A DNA stretch of 64,000 nt, from contig JAKCOZ010000005.1 in the NCBI GenBank assembly GCA_022605955.1, forward strand, positions 50,903,762 to 50,967,761. The letters are read 5' to 3'. The notes under the pieces are model-generated. The model had not been told where the DNA came from. It ran no database searches and saw nothing but the letters and a program-made list of their open reading frames with translations. The stretch comes from Rallus limicola. Lineage: Eukaryota > Chordata > Aves > Gruiformes > Rallidae. Positions 1-14,171 of this stretch are shown one piece after another. A program made the translations under genes and the position numbers. Within the stretch, counting starts at the first letter, position 1. Each line of letters starts with the position of its first letter.

Positions 1-1228
1 ATTGCTTTTCATCAGACAAACTTTTAAAATCCTTTAATAAAAAAAATAAAAATTGATTCAGCTTTTCCTTCCTCTTAGACATGACCTTAATACATACTTT
101 ATAAATGTGAATTTGCAAAACTAAAAAGTAATTAAAAAAAAATCACAGCATAGTAACAGCAAAGAAAAGGACAAGATTCTCTTCAGTTTCTGTGAATGAA
201 ATAAGATTCTCAAGCCTAGAGATGAGGATTTTAAAAGATAATCTTGTACTAATACCATAGTATGCTAAGTAATTGATGAGGTAACATGGGCAAAGAAGCT
301 GACCTTTCTTTAATCATTCTAAGAGCAACTCAGGATCTACTTGTGTCTAGCATGGCTTTGTGTGTGTCACACAGAAATTGTGATCAGAATTGAATAATGG
401 AAGATAAAGCACCTAAAACCCCACTGACGTTAGCATTGAAAGGCAGGGCTTCACAGCTCTTAATCTCAGCCACTTCCACCTTCTTGTAAAGGCAAAAAGT
501 TATCTCAAAATAAGTTGCAAATCTGTAATATTGTTTGTGCTGCTTACAAACAATAATCTCAGCTCTGTACTGGAGACTTCAGGAAATAATGATACTTGAT
601 TTTTTAAAAAATGCAAGAAAGGAGCCAAAAGAAGGCACCAAACTCCCCATGGCTCGATCAGCCTGTGGTAATTCGGTCACCATTCTCCAAGATGACAGTG
701 AAAAAAGAATGGTAGATTCTGAAAAAGAAACACCAAAATGACATATAGGAACAAAAGCAAGTAATTCATGCAATCAGTCCCCTTGACCCAAAAATCCCTT
801 TGATACAATCAGAAGAAAATAATCAAACATAATGTGCAACCACAGAAGTATTTGAGAGACATGTATTAGTCTCTACTGGAGAGCACATGAATATAAAATA
901 GATCACTCATAAGGGAAAAATGTCAAGATTTACAAATCATACAAGAAGGAAAATTAATAAGAAAGGAAATAAATCATTTAGAAGCCCTATAATTATTTAA
1001 GTATAAATTTGGTTTGCTTCTTGAAGTAACATGAATTTGGTTTCATTCATACAGTGTTGACAAATTGATCGTTCATATTGTTTTCCATGTCAAGACTATA
1101 ATTCCATCTAGTCTTTTTAAAATATGTTTGAGGAACAGCTCAGATTAAGGATTAAAGCGTGTTGGTTAACGAGTGTCCTTTTCTTGATCAACCTGAAATG
1201 ACCATGCTTTCAATCTTAAAGTGATAAC

Positions 1229-1300
1229 CAAAAAAACCCCAAACTTGTCTGAGAACAAATAAATCAAAAAAACCCCAAACTTGTCTGAGAACAAATAATC
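1229..1300. repeat. 36-bp tandem duplication (2 copies)
   Basis: The unit caaaaaaaccccaaacttgt, then ctgagaacaaataaat, occurs at 1229-1264 and again at 1265-1300. Copies differ only in the last few bases. It lies in intron 2 of NUDT14. Confidence 0.93.
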
Positions 1301-4300
1301 AAAAGTAATTCTTTGGGAGGATTCATCCTTCAGATGGGACCACTTAATCTTAAAGTTATTTCATAATTATTTTGGGTGACCATGAGAAAGAACTGCAGGT
1401 AGCCCCTGTGGCACTTCTGTATTCAAATTAACCATCCGTTTCACAGTTGGACACGTCCCTGAAAATTTTTAATGTGCTATCTGAGTGCTGTCTTCTTCCT
1501 TTTATCAGAGCAGCACCTACCATCTCAGCCAGAGAAAACAATCCCTTCGTTTTCAGAACAGACATGTAATAAAGCTGTACCCTTTGATTATTCTCCAGTG
1601 CAATTCCTTTAGTTTCCCAGAGCTTTAACTATAATGCAGATAGTGCTGAGATTAAACGTGTGTGCTTGCACAATCTTTACTGGTTCATTTAAGTCTTCCT
1701 TCAAAGCATTTTACATTTTTCAAAGGCCAACACCAATCCAATTGGCTGCTTAAAATGCAGCCTATTACAAAAGCAAAGCTATAAGCTCCTGACAAAAACA
1801 TTCAGCCTTTCATACTAATCACAGATAAAGTGGATTTGGCAAAAGATAATTAGAGACGTCTAGAAGACTTCTGTATTCTGATTAAATCTGAATGCTTTCT
1901 CCAATGCAACTTAAATATTTAATACTAAGAAAAACCAGAATACGGTGGTGAGGCATGTATGCTTAAGAAAATAATTATTACTTTGGAAAAAATCCTCAGG
2001 AAGATTGGTTTCAGTAAACTGAACTGCAGCAGGAAGTTGTTCATGACACCATAAAGCAGGAAGCATATGTTTGGTTAATCATCAGACCGGTGGAAGAATG
2101 AATTAAGAAGTGCTAACAAATCCATACACATGCACTTTTAAAACATAATCTCTATCTACTTGTAAAGCAGTAATTTTCACCCAACTGGAGAACATGATGC
2201 AGGACAACTTTGGAATAAACAATCCTGCCAGCACCCTGTTTTCATATAACAAAGGAGGAAAAAAAAAAAAAAAGCAAGCAAATTCAACTGCAAAATAAAT
2301 GAGACATCAAAGCACGTTGCTCTCAATAACATTCTTTAAGTGTCATATCTTGGCCCGTATCCCAGGATACCCTTGGAAATGACACATTGCATCTCAATGG
2401 GATTCTTTCACCAAAATATTTTAATAAATAAATTCAGGTTTTATTCTAAGTTATTTGATTAAATAAAGCACTGTGGGCATTATGTGCAACAGATGTCAGA
2501 GCCTGATGGGCTTTTGTTCCAATTCCTAATTATTTGTGAAACTGCCATTTATAAATGCTATCACATAATAAGCCCAATAAATAATCCATCTCAAAGGCAT
2601 AAGTATGACTGCATTCTGAAGTAGCAAAAATCAAAGCTTTAAAACAATATCAGGTTTCGGGGACAGTTCACAAAATAAAAAGCTTTAGTGTTCTGCCCCA
2701 GCAAAAGTAAAGGACAAACCAACAACTTTATTTCTTCCCTACTAAAGCCCAAATATGGAGTAACACAATCTTTTGCCAGATATAGATGTATAGTATCACC
2801 ACCATTAGTGAGAAACACAGATTGAGCCAGTCAGTTGTTCACAACTGACCTCATTTCCCCATTAAGAGGACAATGGTTGCAACAGTTTCCTCTTTTCAAA
2901 AAGCTATTTTCTGATAGAATTGAAAAAATACAGGCACTCAAATTAAAGATTATTTCTGAGCTTTCCTAAGATTACTTTTACCAATCCGAAATGCAGGCCA
3001 TGACCATGCTACTGTCTCTAGATCATGTAAAACTTGGGCACTCATTTTCTGACAGAACAGGTTTAATTGAAAACCGTGTGGGAACAGAGGGAAGACTCTC
3101 CTTGATTTCAGTGACTATAAGAGAATAAAAATACCCACAATAATGCACAGTGTTACTGTAAATACTAAAAAAAAAATAAAATCCTAAGGTAGGAAAACAA
3201 ATATGCCTCAATTCTAGTTAACAGAAACCTGTATTTAGAAATTTATGACGAATCAGCCATAACTCCTGTGTATCTCCTTAGTTTTAAGAATTTTTATGGA
3301 TACCATTCTTAAAATTAGGCAAACATTTAACTTCCCAAAGAAGCAATACCCTCAATATTGCTGGGAATTTTATTGCCATTTTGTCATATTTCAGTGATAC
3401 AGCAGTAGAGTTTATGTGAAGTGAAAGCATCATATAGTGCATATTTTAAAAAGTGAAGTGAGAATCTGAAAATTTGGCTTTTGATTTTGTGTTTTTTTTC
3501 TGATAACTTTACAGCATCAAATACATTTATTTTTGCCTTGTTGCTATGCTTTTATTTAGATTGGATCTTAAGGTATCAACATAAGACATTTTAAAAGACA
3601 GTTAATATGCCTGCAGAATTCCTGGCACATAAGCAGAGGATCTGTCAAGTCTTTGCTTAAAAAAGCTCCAAAAATGAAATATGAAAAAGCAGAACCTTTA
3701 AGTGCATTTTATTTGCAAATATCATATGCAAAGAAATTGTGTAATTACTTGGGTTGAAGGAAACTCATAGGCTACTACATTTTTTCCTTCTAATAGCAGG
3801 AAAAATATCATTATCCTGATAGCATCCTTGATAGACAGATATCAAGTCTAGACATGAGTGTTTTCAATGACAGTGATTACAAAACACACCTTCCTAGATT
3901 GTCTTATTGCCTATTGGTAAAAATGGTTTCTCAGGGTTTAATTTAGAAAATACTTTCCACATGAGACACGATTGCTTGTTCTATCATTGATTACTGATGA
4001 AATTAAAATGATTCCAGACTGCTTTATAATATTCCTTTACATTTTTGTGATAAGTAGTAATTTTTCTCTTCAGTTGTGTTATCCTTTGCACGAACATGCC
4101 CAGCCATCATTACCTTCTCTCAGCTATTATTTCCCTAAACTTTTCATCGTTTTTGTTGTTTGTTGAACTACATCCAGTGTATTTAAAACAGTGCATTATC
4201 TTCTGCACTATCTTTGAAGATAAGCATGAAAATTCCACACCATTGACACCCTGGAGGAGACATTACAAAGACAGACGAGGTTTACAGCACAACAGCATAT

Positions 4301-5813
4301 CATTGCACATAAAAGGCACATACCACCCAAGAAAAACCTTTTGTTTTGGTTTGTTTTTTTTTACCTATAAAGATGTTCAAAAACTGTATTTTACCCATTT
4401 TTAAGCTACTGTGATAATTCAGCACAAAGGAAGCATCTGAGCTAAATTTCATGGTGTCTTACAACACACTAGGACATAAACCAGTAAAATACATACGGGA
4501 TTAAGTTTCCACAAAACCCAAATGATCTGGCATATGAAATCGGAGAAGGAATTTAATCCACTCCTATAATGTGGTCAGGGCACATGACTTCCACCCTGTA
4601 TCCATAGCTGCCTGCTACAGCCACAGAGCCAGAATAGCATCCCTGGCTCCTCCAGGCCACTCGCTTGGCTCCATCGACCCATCACCTGGCCAGCTCTCAT
4701 GGGCAGGGCCAACAATGCAGCTGTTCAGCGGCACAGTTCCATGCTCCCCAGCTTCAGTGGCACCCAGAAGCCAGCAATCGGCCAGGTAACCTCAGACAAT
4801 GGAGTACCTGGCTGAGGTACATCTCCCTGTTTTGAGTTCATTTTTAACTGGCCACTCTCTGTTTACCCCCCGCACTGGTACCCGCAGGAGACAACACGCC
4901 AAGGTGCAGATTGTCTTGGTTCCCTTCAGCCTGCAAACTCCCTTCTGATGGAAAATGTAACTTTTCAATTGTTTTTGTAATAGATAAAATAAAAAGCCTC
5001 TTTTCTGAGCAAACACATTAAATTAGGAATTAATTTGTTTTAAATGTGAAATAAATTACTCTCTTTACTTAAAAGAAGCCAATCTTAGAAGGCAGAAATA
5101 TTATTTCCTCTTCTTCTTAGATAACAAAAGACTTAAAAGTCTGTTTCCATTAGGCATTTTTAAGACAGGAACTACTACTGAGCCACTGTGGCATGTTTTC
5201 TAGGTAAAAAACACAGCATAAAAAGGGTACCAATGCACATACAGAGTTGTAGGTTTTTTAGTCCAAATGCCTTTTCCTTGTCACATGATAGTTTCAGGCT
5301 TGAGAGGAACTCACATAATAAACCTAAATGCAAGTCAGTCTCTCAAATTTGTTTTCCTTTAAATGTAGCTTACACTGTAGTAAATTTTTCATTCTTCTAA
5401 ATAGAGAAATAGCCATAATTTTGCCTTATCACCATTGGCAACGCAATTGTAAAGCTGCCCTTTTACTTGTAAACTAGCAAAAGGTTCACTTATGTTCCTG
5501 TGCTCAAACATTATTACTCAAAGCACAAAAGTGAGCACATGACTGTACGCTGACCTTCATCTGTTCCCAAATTATGTTTTTTAAAAGCCTTGAATCTGTT
5601 TAAGAGGAGCTGCTGAAACCCGAAACGAACTTGGTCTATTGCTTTATAAAGTACATGAATGTAAAACTTAAGTATTACATTTCAGGCTCTTACTGTACTA
5701 AATATAGTAAAATTAGGATGAGGGAGAATATAACCAGAATGTGAGTTGAGTTTTAGAGATTAATTTGTTGTTACAGGGATTCATTATTACTTTGCAATAT
5801 TTGGTACATTTTA

Positions 5814-5853
5814 ATTTCTGACAGAAAAGAAATATTTTATTTCTGACAGAAAA
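5814..5853. repeat. Short direct repeat
   Basis: atttctgacagaaaa occurs at 5814-5828 and again at 5839-5853, separated by ten AT-rich bases. Confidence 0.85.
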
Positions 5854-6490
5854 TGTCCTTTTGATCAAGTTTTTTACTTTTAAAATCAGTGACCTTAAAA
5901 AACCCCCCTAATAACACCTTCCCCTGTAAATCACACCACCACAAATTGCTAACTAGCTCCCACAGCTTCAAGTCCAAGAAGCACCTTGAAATATACTTTG
6001 CATTTAAATTTTGATCGCTCATACTCTGCTTGATTTTCATAAGGATATGCTTAATAATGAGCAAACACATCAGCTGAATATTTAGATGAAAAGAAAACTC
6101 TAGTTAGAAAATAAGAACTACATAAAATAACAGGAAGAAGCATCTCTTGCTGTGTGCTGCTGCCTAACACAGGCCAGAATTTTGCAGCATCTATGGAGCA
6201 CCACCTCAATAAACTTGTTAAATAAGAGGTAATTGCAGATTTTTATTTTCATTCATTCATTCCTTTTTAGCAATCTTCACTGTTGTTTCTACTGATGTAA
6301 TAAAACCTCGCAATAACTTCTGCTAATGTTCATCTGCATGTTTCAAAGAAACATTAACTTAAAAGTAACTTCACAGGACAAAAAAATAGTAAAAGCATTG
6401 CTTTAAGTTGACGTGTCTTGGTAAGTTTACAATTTTGACAGTTTTCGGATGGGAACTATAACATTCATTGAGTATTTAATCTACCACTAA

Positions 6491-6725
6491 AATCACAGAA
6501 ACCTTCAGGTTAAAAGACATTTTTAAGATCATCTGATCCAACCTCCTGCTCAAAATCAAGCAAACTTCTAAATTAGGTCGGATTCCTCAGAGAAAACCAG
6601 TCGAGCTTTGAATTTCTCCATGGATGGAGGCTCCTCAGCCTCTTTGGGCAAAGTGTTCCAAGACATAACTATTCATTGTGGGTATGTCTTTGTGTCCTTC
6701 TGTTACAATTTAAAACTCTATATGG
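6491..6725 (-). mobile_element. Old CR1 LINE fragment
   Basis: Read on the plus strand it has the reverse-complement order of a CR1 3' end: cacagaa..., a degraded aggttnaaaagac block, then gatcatctgatccaacctcctg. This is followed by the block around 'ctccatggatggaggctcc' and 'ggcaaagtgttccaa'. Divergence is high and the right edge is diffuse. The element is therefore on the minus strand, 5'-truncated and old. Confidence 0.7.
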
Positions 6726-9253
6726 TATGATATGCCCCTTCTTTTGTCTATATTGACACTCAGTTGACTTTTGACAGCACAGGTTTTGAAGGTCTGCCTT
6801 GCTAATGGTTTATTGTGTGATCAGTAATAATGTTGCTTTTTTGTGTATCTTTAAGTGGCATGAAAGGATTTGGAGTAAGTAATTATTTGCTCGGCATAAA
6901 TTACAAACTAGGTAAGAAAAGGTAACTCCAGGACTGAATCTTTAGTTCTGCATGGCTGTGATCTTAAGAAAGCTCAGGAGCCACACATTGTAGACTGAAT
7001 TCCAGCTCTGCAATAAATAAGAAGAAATAAAAGGGGGGAAAAAAAGCAGCATCTAATTAAAATTCTGCCATTTCACCTTGCACTAGTGTTACACCAGCTT
7101 GTATATGGTTAAATGATCTAGTCCCACTACAATATATTGTGAGACTTTAAAAGGTGACTCATGTTTAAGGCAAATGAAATGACTACTGGAGTCCTCATGT
7201 TTTTGTCTTTGTATAATTTAATCAGCTGTTCATCTGAACAGTTGGAAAGGATAAATTTATACAAAAACATCTTAATCTCTTTTGCTAAATATTTTCCTGT
7301 ATCAAGTGTATATTCTGATACAAATCAATTGAATATTGGCTTACGTTGACCTCATTTAAAATGAGAAAAACTTGGGTCCCAAAGGAACTCAGCGCACAAA
7401 TGCTCAGTTCACTGTCATACAGCAAGGAGTCAGTCCTAAGCATTTGTTTACTTCTGCTGCTGAAAGAGGATGATAGATAAAGACATGAGCTAAGTTCAAT
7501 GTCTGGTTTTATATGTTTAGCACACTATATTTTTTTATTCAGACTCATTAAAGTCATCCTACATATCATCTATATATAAAGATATAATATGTATATGTGT
7601 GTACAGACCTGCCATTCCAATGCTCTGTTCAGTTTAGATAAACAGATAAATAGATAAACTAAAAAAAAACTTGAAGCATTTAAGTGTGTTACAGTATTTT
7701 GAAAAGTAAAGTAAGTTTTGAATATTATTAAATATGTATTATGGAAAAGGGATCTTAATTATGGGAAAAACCCCTACAATCTTGAATAAGACATATGCCC
7801 TAGGAAGTCCTGAGAATCAGGACATATGCCCTGAAAACCCCTTCTCCTCTTCAAGTTTTTATCCTCCATTAAGAGTAATGAACCCTGAACAATCTTTTAA
7901 GTATGAAGTCCTCTATAAAAAAAAGTATGAAGTCCATATAACTAGCATCACAGCTGTCCTATTAAAATTGAGTAAAATACAGAGCTTTAATGCTTTATAA
8001 GGAATTTTGAACCTGACTAATTTATCTGATAATAACTGGCTTCATATTCACAAACAGAATTTATGTGAAACCATGGATTTCTTATGCAGAGAGTTCGCAT
8101 TAGCTTCGGTGTCAGAAGTTGCATTGGGTTTAGTTGTGCAAGAGCGTTCGACATTTTACAGTTCAACAGTAGTCACTAATAAGTTAGGATGGCAGCTGTT
8201 GTACATCTGAAGCTAACAAATGTTATGTGACCAGAGATGACTGGCATGACATGTGGCTGTAGCCTTTTTATATAGTTATGTTCTCAACTATTTTAAAAAT
8301 GTCCACAAAAGTCCTTCAGAAATACTGTTCCCAAGAAGTTCATGGAAAGCTGATCCTTTAATATTTACCCCACTCAGTTAGTTGCATATATTCACACATT
8401 ATCACAGAGCGATAATCTAAAGTTTAAACAAAAATGGCAATGCAAATTATTCATCTGGAAGTCAAGTTCTTAGCACTGTGACTTGAGGCTGGATTCACTT
8501 GCTTGAAATTATCAGGCATATATCAAATTTCCAGCAATCAATTATCATTTCAGCCTTTGTATCTGCGATCATAAATCCAGGCACATGCCCATATGGATAG
8601 ATAAAGTGCAAAGACAGAACTGTCTTCCAGGCAAATTCCAAAAGCAAGTGTGAAGTTCAGTATTGAAATATCACTCCCTCTTCTGTCCTCATTCTCAAGC
8701 AGTACAGGCATTTTTAATCAATCTAGTATTTTGCCAGTCTTCCTGGAACTTTTACCTTCGTAATCTTTGTACTGTTAAAAAGTGTTTCTAGCGCTTTCCT
8801 TCCATCCCAGATACCTACACACAAAAAGGCTCACCATAAGGATTTAGAGTGTTCCAGCAGAGAAGAATTTCAAAAATACAATTGATTTTACCTACTTATT
8901 TCAGGCACTAGAAGAATACATCTCTCAACATGGTGCCGGTTTTAAGTCACAATTCCTTTTGCCATTAGCGTTTTGCTGTATTTTTACATTTAACTGATTT
9001 AGAAAAGCTTTTCCTAGGGAAAAGTTGCTGCCTTTGCATTTTTATTTTATTTTTATCTTCCAGTACTGAATTTTCAGTGGCTAGATTAAATATTTATATT
9101 TTTTAAAAGACATACTATTTTGGTATTTAATTATTCTGTGACTGGGTCTGCTTCATATGTACCATATTTGTTATAATTTTGCACAAATTGATCTTTCAAG
9201 TCAGGAGTTAAGTGCCCTGATATGAGAAGTATAATTGGAAAGACAGAACAAAG

Positions 9254-9700
9254 TTACAGAATCACAGAGTTACAAGGTTGGAAAAGACCTTTAAGATCGA
9301 GTCCAACTGTTTCTGTCCTATGCTAAACCATATCCCTAAGTACCTCATCTACGCTTTTTTTAAACCCATCCAGGGATGGTGACTCAACCCCCTCCCTGGG
9401 CAGCCTGTTCCATGTTCTGACAACTATTTCAGTGAAAAATGTTTTCCTAACATCTAATCTGAACCTGCCCTGATGCACCTTAAGGCCGTTTCCCCTTGTC
9501 CTATCACGTGTCACTTGGCTGAAGAGACCATCACCCATCTCTCTACAACCTCCTTTCAGGTAATTGTAGGCAGTGATAAGGTCCACCTCAGCCTCCTCCT
9601 CTCCAGACTAAACACCCTCAGCTCCCTCAGCCACTCCTCATATGATTTGCCCTCCAACCCCTTCACCAGCCTGGTTGCCCTTCTCTGGACATGCTCAAGG
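9254..9700 (-). mobile_element. CR1 LINE 3' fragment (~450 bp)
   Basis: The right-to-left order of CR1 3' features is clear: tacagaatcacagag tail, ggttggaaaagacct, gtccaac, 'ccctgggcagcctgttcc', 'ccccttgtcctatcac', 'ctctccagact' and 'gttgcccttctctggac'. The minus-strand open frame at 9323-9586 (…[47 protein letters not shown]…) is the decayed C-terminal end of the CR1 reverse-transcriptase ORF. It is not a host gene. Confidence 0.93.
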
Positions 9701-10165
9701 CCATCTATTTCTTTCCATATGCTTAGGAGCATGTTTTTGTGTACAGAATAGAGGGCTTGAAAAGGTTTCAGGCATTTGTAAAGTTACTTGAATTAGGCTC
9801 TGCCTGAAAAATTACATATTAGTGATGGAAAGGATTAAAATTTAAGTGAGCATAACACGAGGATTTGCTCAAGCATAAAACACAGTCTCTACCTTATTCC
9901 AAGTAATTCCAGTGAAAAAAATCAAACAGTATGACCATAGCTTTAGATTGCTTTTAGCAGTCTTTATATTAGGACAATACCTGGAATTGTATATTCACAG
10001 GTGAGAGAGTAAGGTCACATCCTTGGGATTAGACCATTAAATGGAACAAATAACAACAGGGTTAAGTATGTAGGGGACAGATTCCTTCCTTCAGGTGATA
10101 TATTCACACTGAAAAAAGAAAATTTCATACAATCCAAACTTTAAATTCCATCTTCCATGTAATCA

Positions 10166-10234
10166 TTGGTTGGTCTTGCGTGGACCTTATGGGTCCTTTC
10201 CAACTCAGTATATTCTATGATTTTACGATTCTGT
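10166..10234 (+). mobile_element. CR1 LINE 3' tail fragment
   Basis: About 70 bp carry the sense CR1 terminus: ggttggtcttgcgtggacc, gggtcctttccaactcag, then attctatgattttacgattctg. It is degraded and severely 5'-truncated, and lies about 280 bp from NUDT14 exon 2 in antisense orientation to the gene. Confidence 0.8.
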
Positions 10235-10509
10235 ATACAATACATCATGTGCCAAAACTCTAATATTTGAAAAGTCAAGCACAGACAAAGCTTACTGAAA
10301 ACATAATAAACCATAAGGAGATTTTAAAATGTCTGCTAAGTCAGTCTAAAGTTGCAGGGAACTGAAATATTATACAAGAAGTGAGAATTGAAGAGGAAAC
10401 TGGACGAAAAAGAAGTGACTCCACATCAATAAGGTTAGATCAATGGAAGAAAATGGAGTATGAAATACAATATAAAGACAAAAGAAAATAATGTAATTCC
10501 ATCTGTTAC

Positions 10510-10553
10510 CTGTCATGTGTCCTCATAAAATCCCAGAACTTCTTAGTGCCATT
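10510..10553 (-). CDS. NUDT14: NUDT14 coding exon 2 (44-bp small exon)
   Basis: On the minus strand a long T-run and C-run end in CAG (acceptor, complement of 10554-10556). Then come 44 bases encoding NGTKKFWDFMRTHD plus two bases of the next codon, followed by GTAACAG (donor, complement of 10503-10509). Mammalian NUDT14 continues after ...YRQ with NG..K.WDFM.THD, so this is the next segment of the protein. It starts in phase 0, exactly where exon 1 stops. It leaves in phase 2, so exon 3 must begin with the last base of a Ser/Arg-type codon. The exon is far too short for ordinary ORF detection. The A-run on the plus strand at 10561-10575 is the polypyrimidine tract of this acceptor, not a poly(A) tail. 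The Nudix catalytic helix would lie in later exons outside the window. Confidence 0.85.
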
Positions 10554-13500
10554 CTGGGGGAAAAAAAAAAAAAAATCAATCAGTAGAATTAATTCCGACT
10601 GCAAACTGACCACAATGAAATCTAACAAAATTTTAACAGGATTTCTTGGAAAACTTTATACACCTGGTTTTCTTTATGAGATCATTATTCTGGATTTCAA
10701 CAGTAAGTATCGTAGATGCTGAGAACTGTCTTAGGACAGTTCAAAATCTTTGATCCATAATGTTATACTGGCAGCTAATTTAATACTATGATAGTCTTTG
10801 GGCCCAGTTTTGCCTTCAGTTATCCACTCCAGGTGCCAAATCTAGTCATTCAGGTGCTAGGAAAATATAAGCTAAGTTTTAACCAGTAAAGTAACACACA
10901 GATCTAAGTTCCTCAATGCCCAGAAATAGTCTTATCTTAGGATATCACAGCACTTACCTCCTAACTAAACTCATTTGGGAACCAGGAACAAGAAGACATC
11001 CTTCCCTCTAACCCCTTACAAGCCTAAAAATAGTAGTTTTGTCCATGATATGCTTAGCATGAAGAGATCACACTCTTTCCTACATAACAGCTGTTACTCT
11101 GCACTGCTTGTTGGGGTGAGGATCCTCTCTAACCAGAGGCTTGAAGCCACAGTACTCTCCCAATGACTGGGAGACACAAAATGGATTATTTTTTCAAGTT
11201 GGGCCAGTTTCTGTCCATTGCTATCCTAAAAAGAACATGCACTTCAGCACAGTTGAAACCAACCCCTGAAAACAAGCATTCTCCCACAGTAATAATGAAT
11301 GTGTATGCACTTGCTTACATTCATAACCTTTTATAATCACTTATTCATACACATCAGTTAACAGAGACATGTACATCATTGTTTACCCTGCTTATTCAAA
11401 GCGTGATGTTATTTTTCTGCTGAAATGCAAATCAAGAGATTTAAGTTCTAGGTTAGTTTTAAGGCTATATTAGGAATCATTACACAACCATAGGAAATTC
11501 TTTTGGTTGATAACTTTCTCTTAGTGGCAGGGCAAAAGCTAGAAAACCAACATACTTAAAATATGCTTAATGTGAAAGGCAGCACAAGTTCTCTATTATA
11601 AAGTATGGTTAAATGGATGATCAAACCCTCAACAACTGGTTAATGATTTAAAGCAGGTAAATGTGAGCAATGAAAGAAGAATCAAGTTCAGTTGGTGGGT
11701 AAAGGTGCCAACCAACGTAGCCAGGCCCTTCAGCTCTATTACAGATGTCATGGCTACCGAGTACACAACAGCTGGTGGGGATTAGATAACAAGCACTCTG
11801 GTTCAGAGATTAAGCTCCTGAGCTTTATGAGTTTACCAAGCTTTTTGGAAGAGGGACTGTGTGCTTACTAGCTGGGTTTTCCTTCATTCCCATAACTCTA
11901 ATTTTAAACAGTTGTTCACCTCAAGAGAAACTCTACTCTTCCAATGGAGTCTGTGCATACCTTCTGTTAGCATTGACAGGAATCAAAGGCGTGCATTAGA
12001 AGAGAAGCCCTGTCATTGTTTAAACACAATACACAATATAAACAATGTAGAGAGAGAAATAAAGACAGCAAATTCTCAGGGGGAACTGAAATATGAAAGC
12101 TGTTGTTTATCAAGCTGAGTGTATATCCCATTCATTCCACCTGGTGAGTGATACAGGAACAGCTCTGAAAGGACTATGATGCAACACATAGTTGCAATAC
12201 TTGAACTTAAGAGCACAGGCTATGCTGTGTGGTAAAATAATTCTAAATATTAAATGTGTATTAAATGTGTAAGGTCCGCTCAACCATTTTACAGGTTTAT
12301 TTCTACCTGTAAGACAAGTCCTTATGGGATTTTCTCTTGTTTGCAGATTGCAATTTTTCATTTGACGTGAGTTGTGAAACTGGACCAAGGATAATGTCTT
12401 CTGCATGTACTTTCAGACTGTTTCTCTAGTTTCAAGCTTCACATGCTCTAAATGCTAAGATGTACTACTGTAATCTATTCTCCCTTTGTAGAGTCCACAT
12501 GGGAGAAACGTGGGTGCCCAGCTGATGGAGAAGACAAAAAAGACTAAGTCAAGGCTCTTCTTGCATTAATTAGGCTATTAGTCCTGTGATACTACTTCCT
12601 AACGTATGATCCTAGCAACAATCTTCTTGGCTCTTTCCTCCTGCCATCATTTTGCAAATTATAGAACCTGATTGCTTTGGAGCACTTAGGAAAGGGTTTC
12701 AAATAGCTGAGGAAAATTACACCCTAGAGAATCATCCTCATCCAGATGGGATCCATCAGATCCGAATGACCTCTTCTTAAGGATGAGCTCCATTAGCATT
12801 AACAGAATCTACCTCACAGACGTGCACATAATGTTTAACAGAAAGTTTAAAAAGGCACTTAGAACCTAAAAAGAAATTAATCGGAACATAAAATCTGTAT
12901 TTTCTAAGTGGCTTGACAGCACATAGACCACTCTCTCTAGAACATGTTTTGATTAGTTTAAGACCCAAATTCAAAACGAGCCACAGGCTAAATTAATTTG
13001 AGACTGTCTATTCAAGATGTTACCATCATACCCTCTGACTGGACAATGTTTGTTAAACAATTTTCTGCCTATATTTGAATAAAAAACTATTTCATATGAT
13101 CAACCTGCACCTGTCCAAATAAATAAATCAATAAACAAATGAAACATTCCAACATCTTATTGTTTACAGTGGCAGAAACTCAAATGAGCCTTATTCATGC
13201 CCTATTGTCCAAGTCAAATGTAATTTGAACCCAACCGTATGGAATTGAGTTTCTGTTGTACCCAAAGCGTGGCTCTTTCCTAACAGACTACTATGAAGGT
13301 TGCTAATTATTAATAGCATGTAAACAGTTACCAATGGTTCTTATGCTTCTTTACATACTTTACAGAACATTAATTCCAACCAGTTTCTAACCAACTATAT
13401 CAAGTTGAAATATCTCTATCTTATCTTTAAGACAAAAATATTAATTGCTAAAACTGATCAAGATTTGTGCTTTTAAAAGCCAAATAGCCAAGATTTTTTC

Positions 13501-14171
13501 TTAAACTGCTCCATTCCATATATCCTGGTCTTTGACAATGCTCTCCTATCATTACAGTTACAGGTAGCTGGAAAGAATCAAAGCTATCAAATGGTCAACA
13601 TCAGTCCCAAAAAAGAGAAATATCTTTGTAAAATACAAAAGCTCCCTCAAACCCTTAACACTCTTAATTTAATAAACATATGTATTTGCATTATTATAAA
13701 ACAGTCCATTCGCCAGTGTCTAATGAGGAGCAACCAAAGCATCTCTCAATGAAGTGAGAGAAGTATAAATGATTGTTGGGAGACCTAAACACTGACCACA
13801 GGAAGGAGAAAGGAATATATTACTATATTTGATAAAGATTTTTTAGATTATTATTCAAATAGGAAACTTGTCCTATGATGTTTCACAAAAAACGTGTCAA
13901 AAGTATTTTATATTAGTTTTTATCTGTTCAGAATACAGTCCTGATACTGCAACAACCTTGTATAACACATAATTGATTTGGTAAATCTTTAATCACAAAG
14001 TAATCACACTCTAGTTCTGTGCTCAGTGATCAGGTTCCATGATGTTGCAATGCTGAACTAGTGCATATAGTATGTGTAAATTAATAAAGCTGTATTCCAG
14101 GAGAGGCAGCATGTGAGACAACTTCGTTTCATATTACACAGAAGACAGATTACTTACATAAGCACAAATTG

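Larger units (their letters stand above)
1..10509 (-). other. NUDT14: NUDT14 intron 2 (partial, runs off the left edge)
   Basis: This starts at the exon 2 donor (complement of 10503-10509) and continues to the window edge. I searched the complementary strand for the next expected protein segment (the VLVKQFRPAVY region of the family) and did not find it, so exon 3 should lie beyond position 1. The stretch is AT-rich and holds two CR1 remnants and a CR1 tail, a 36-bp tandem duplication and short direct repeats. A GC-richer patch lies near 4560-4790. I see no other gene in it. Confidence 0.7.

Noticed and set aside
10561..10575. A-run that looks like a poly(A) tail of a retroposed copy
   Set aside because: On the minus strand it is the T-rich polypyrimidine tract immediately before the NUDT14 exon 2 acceptor.
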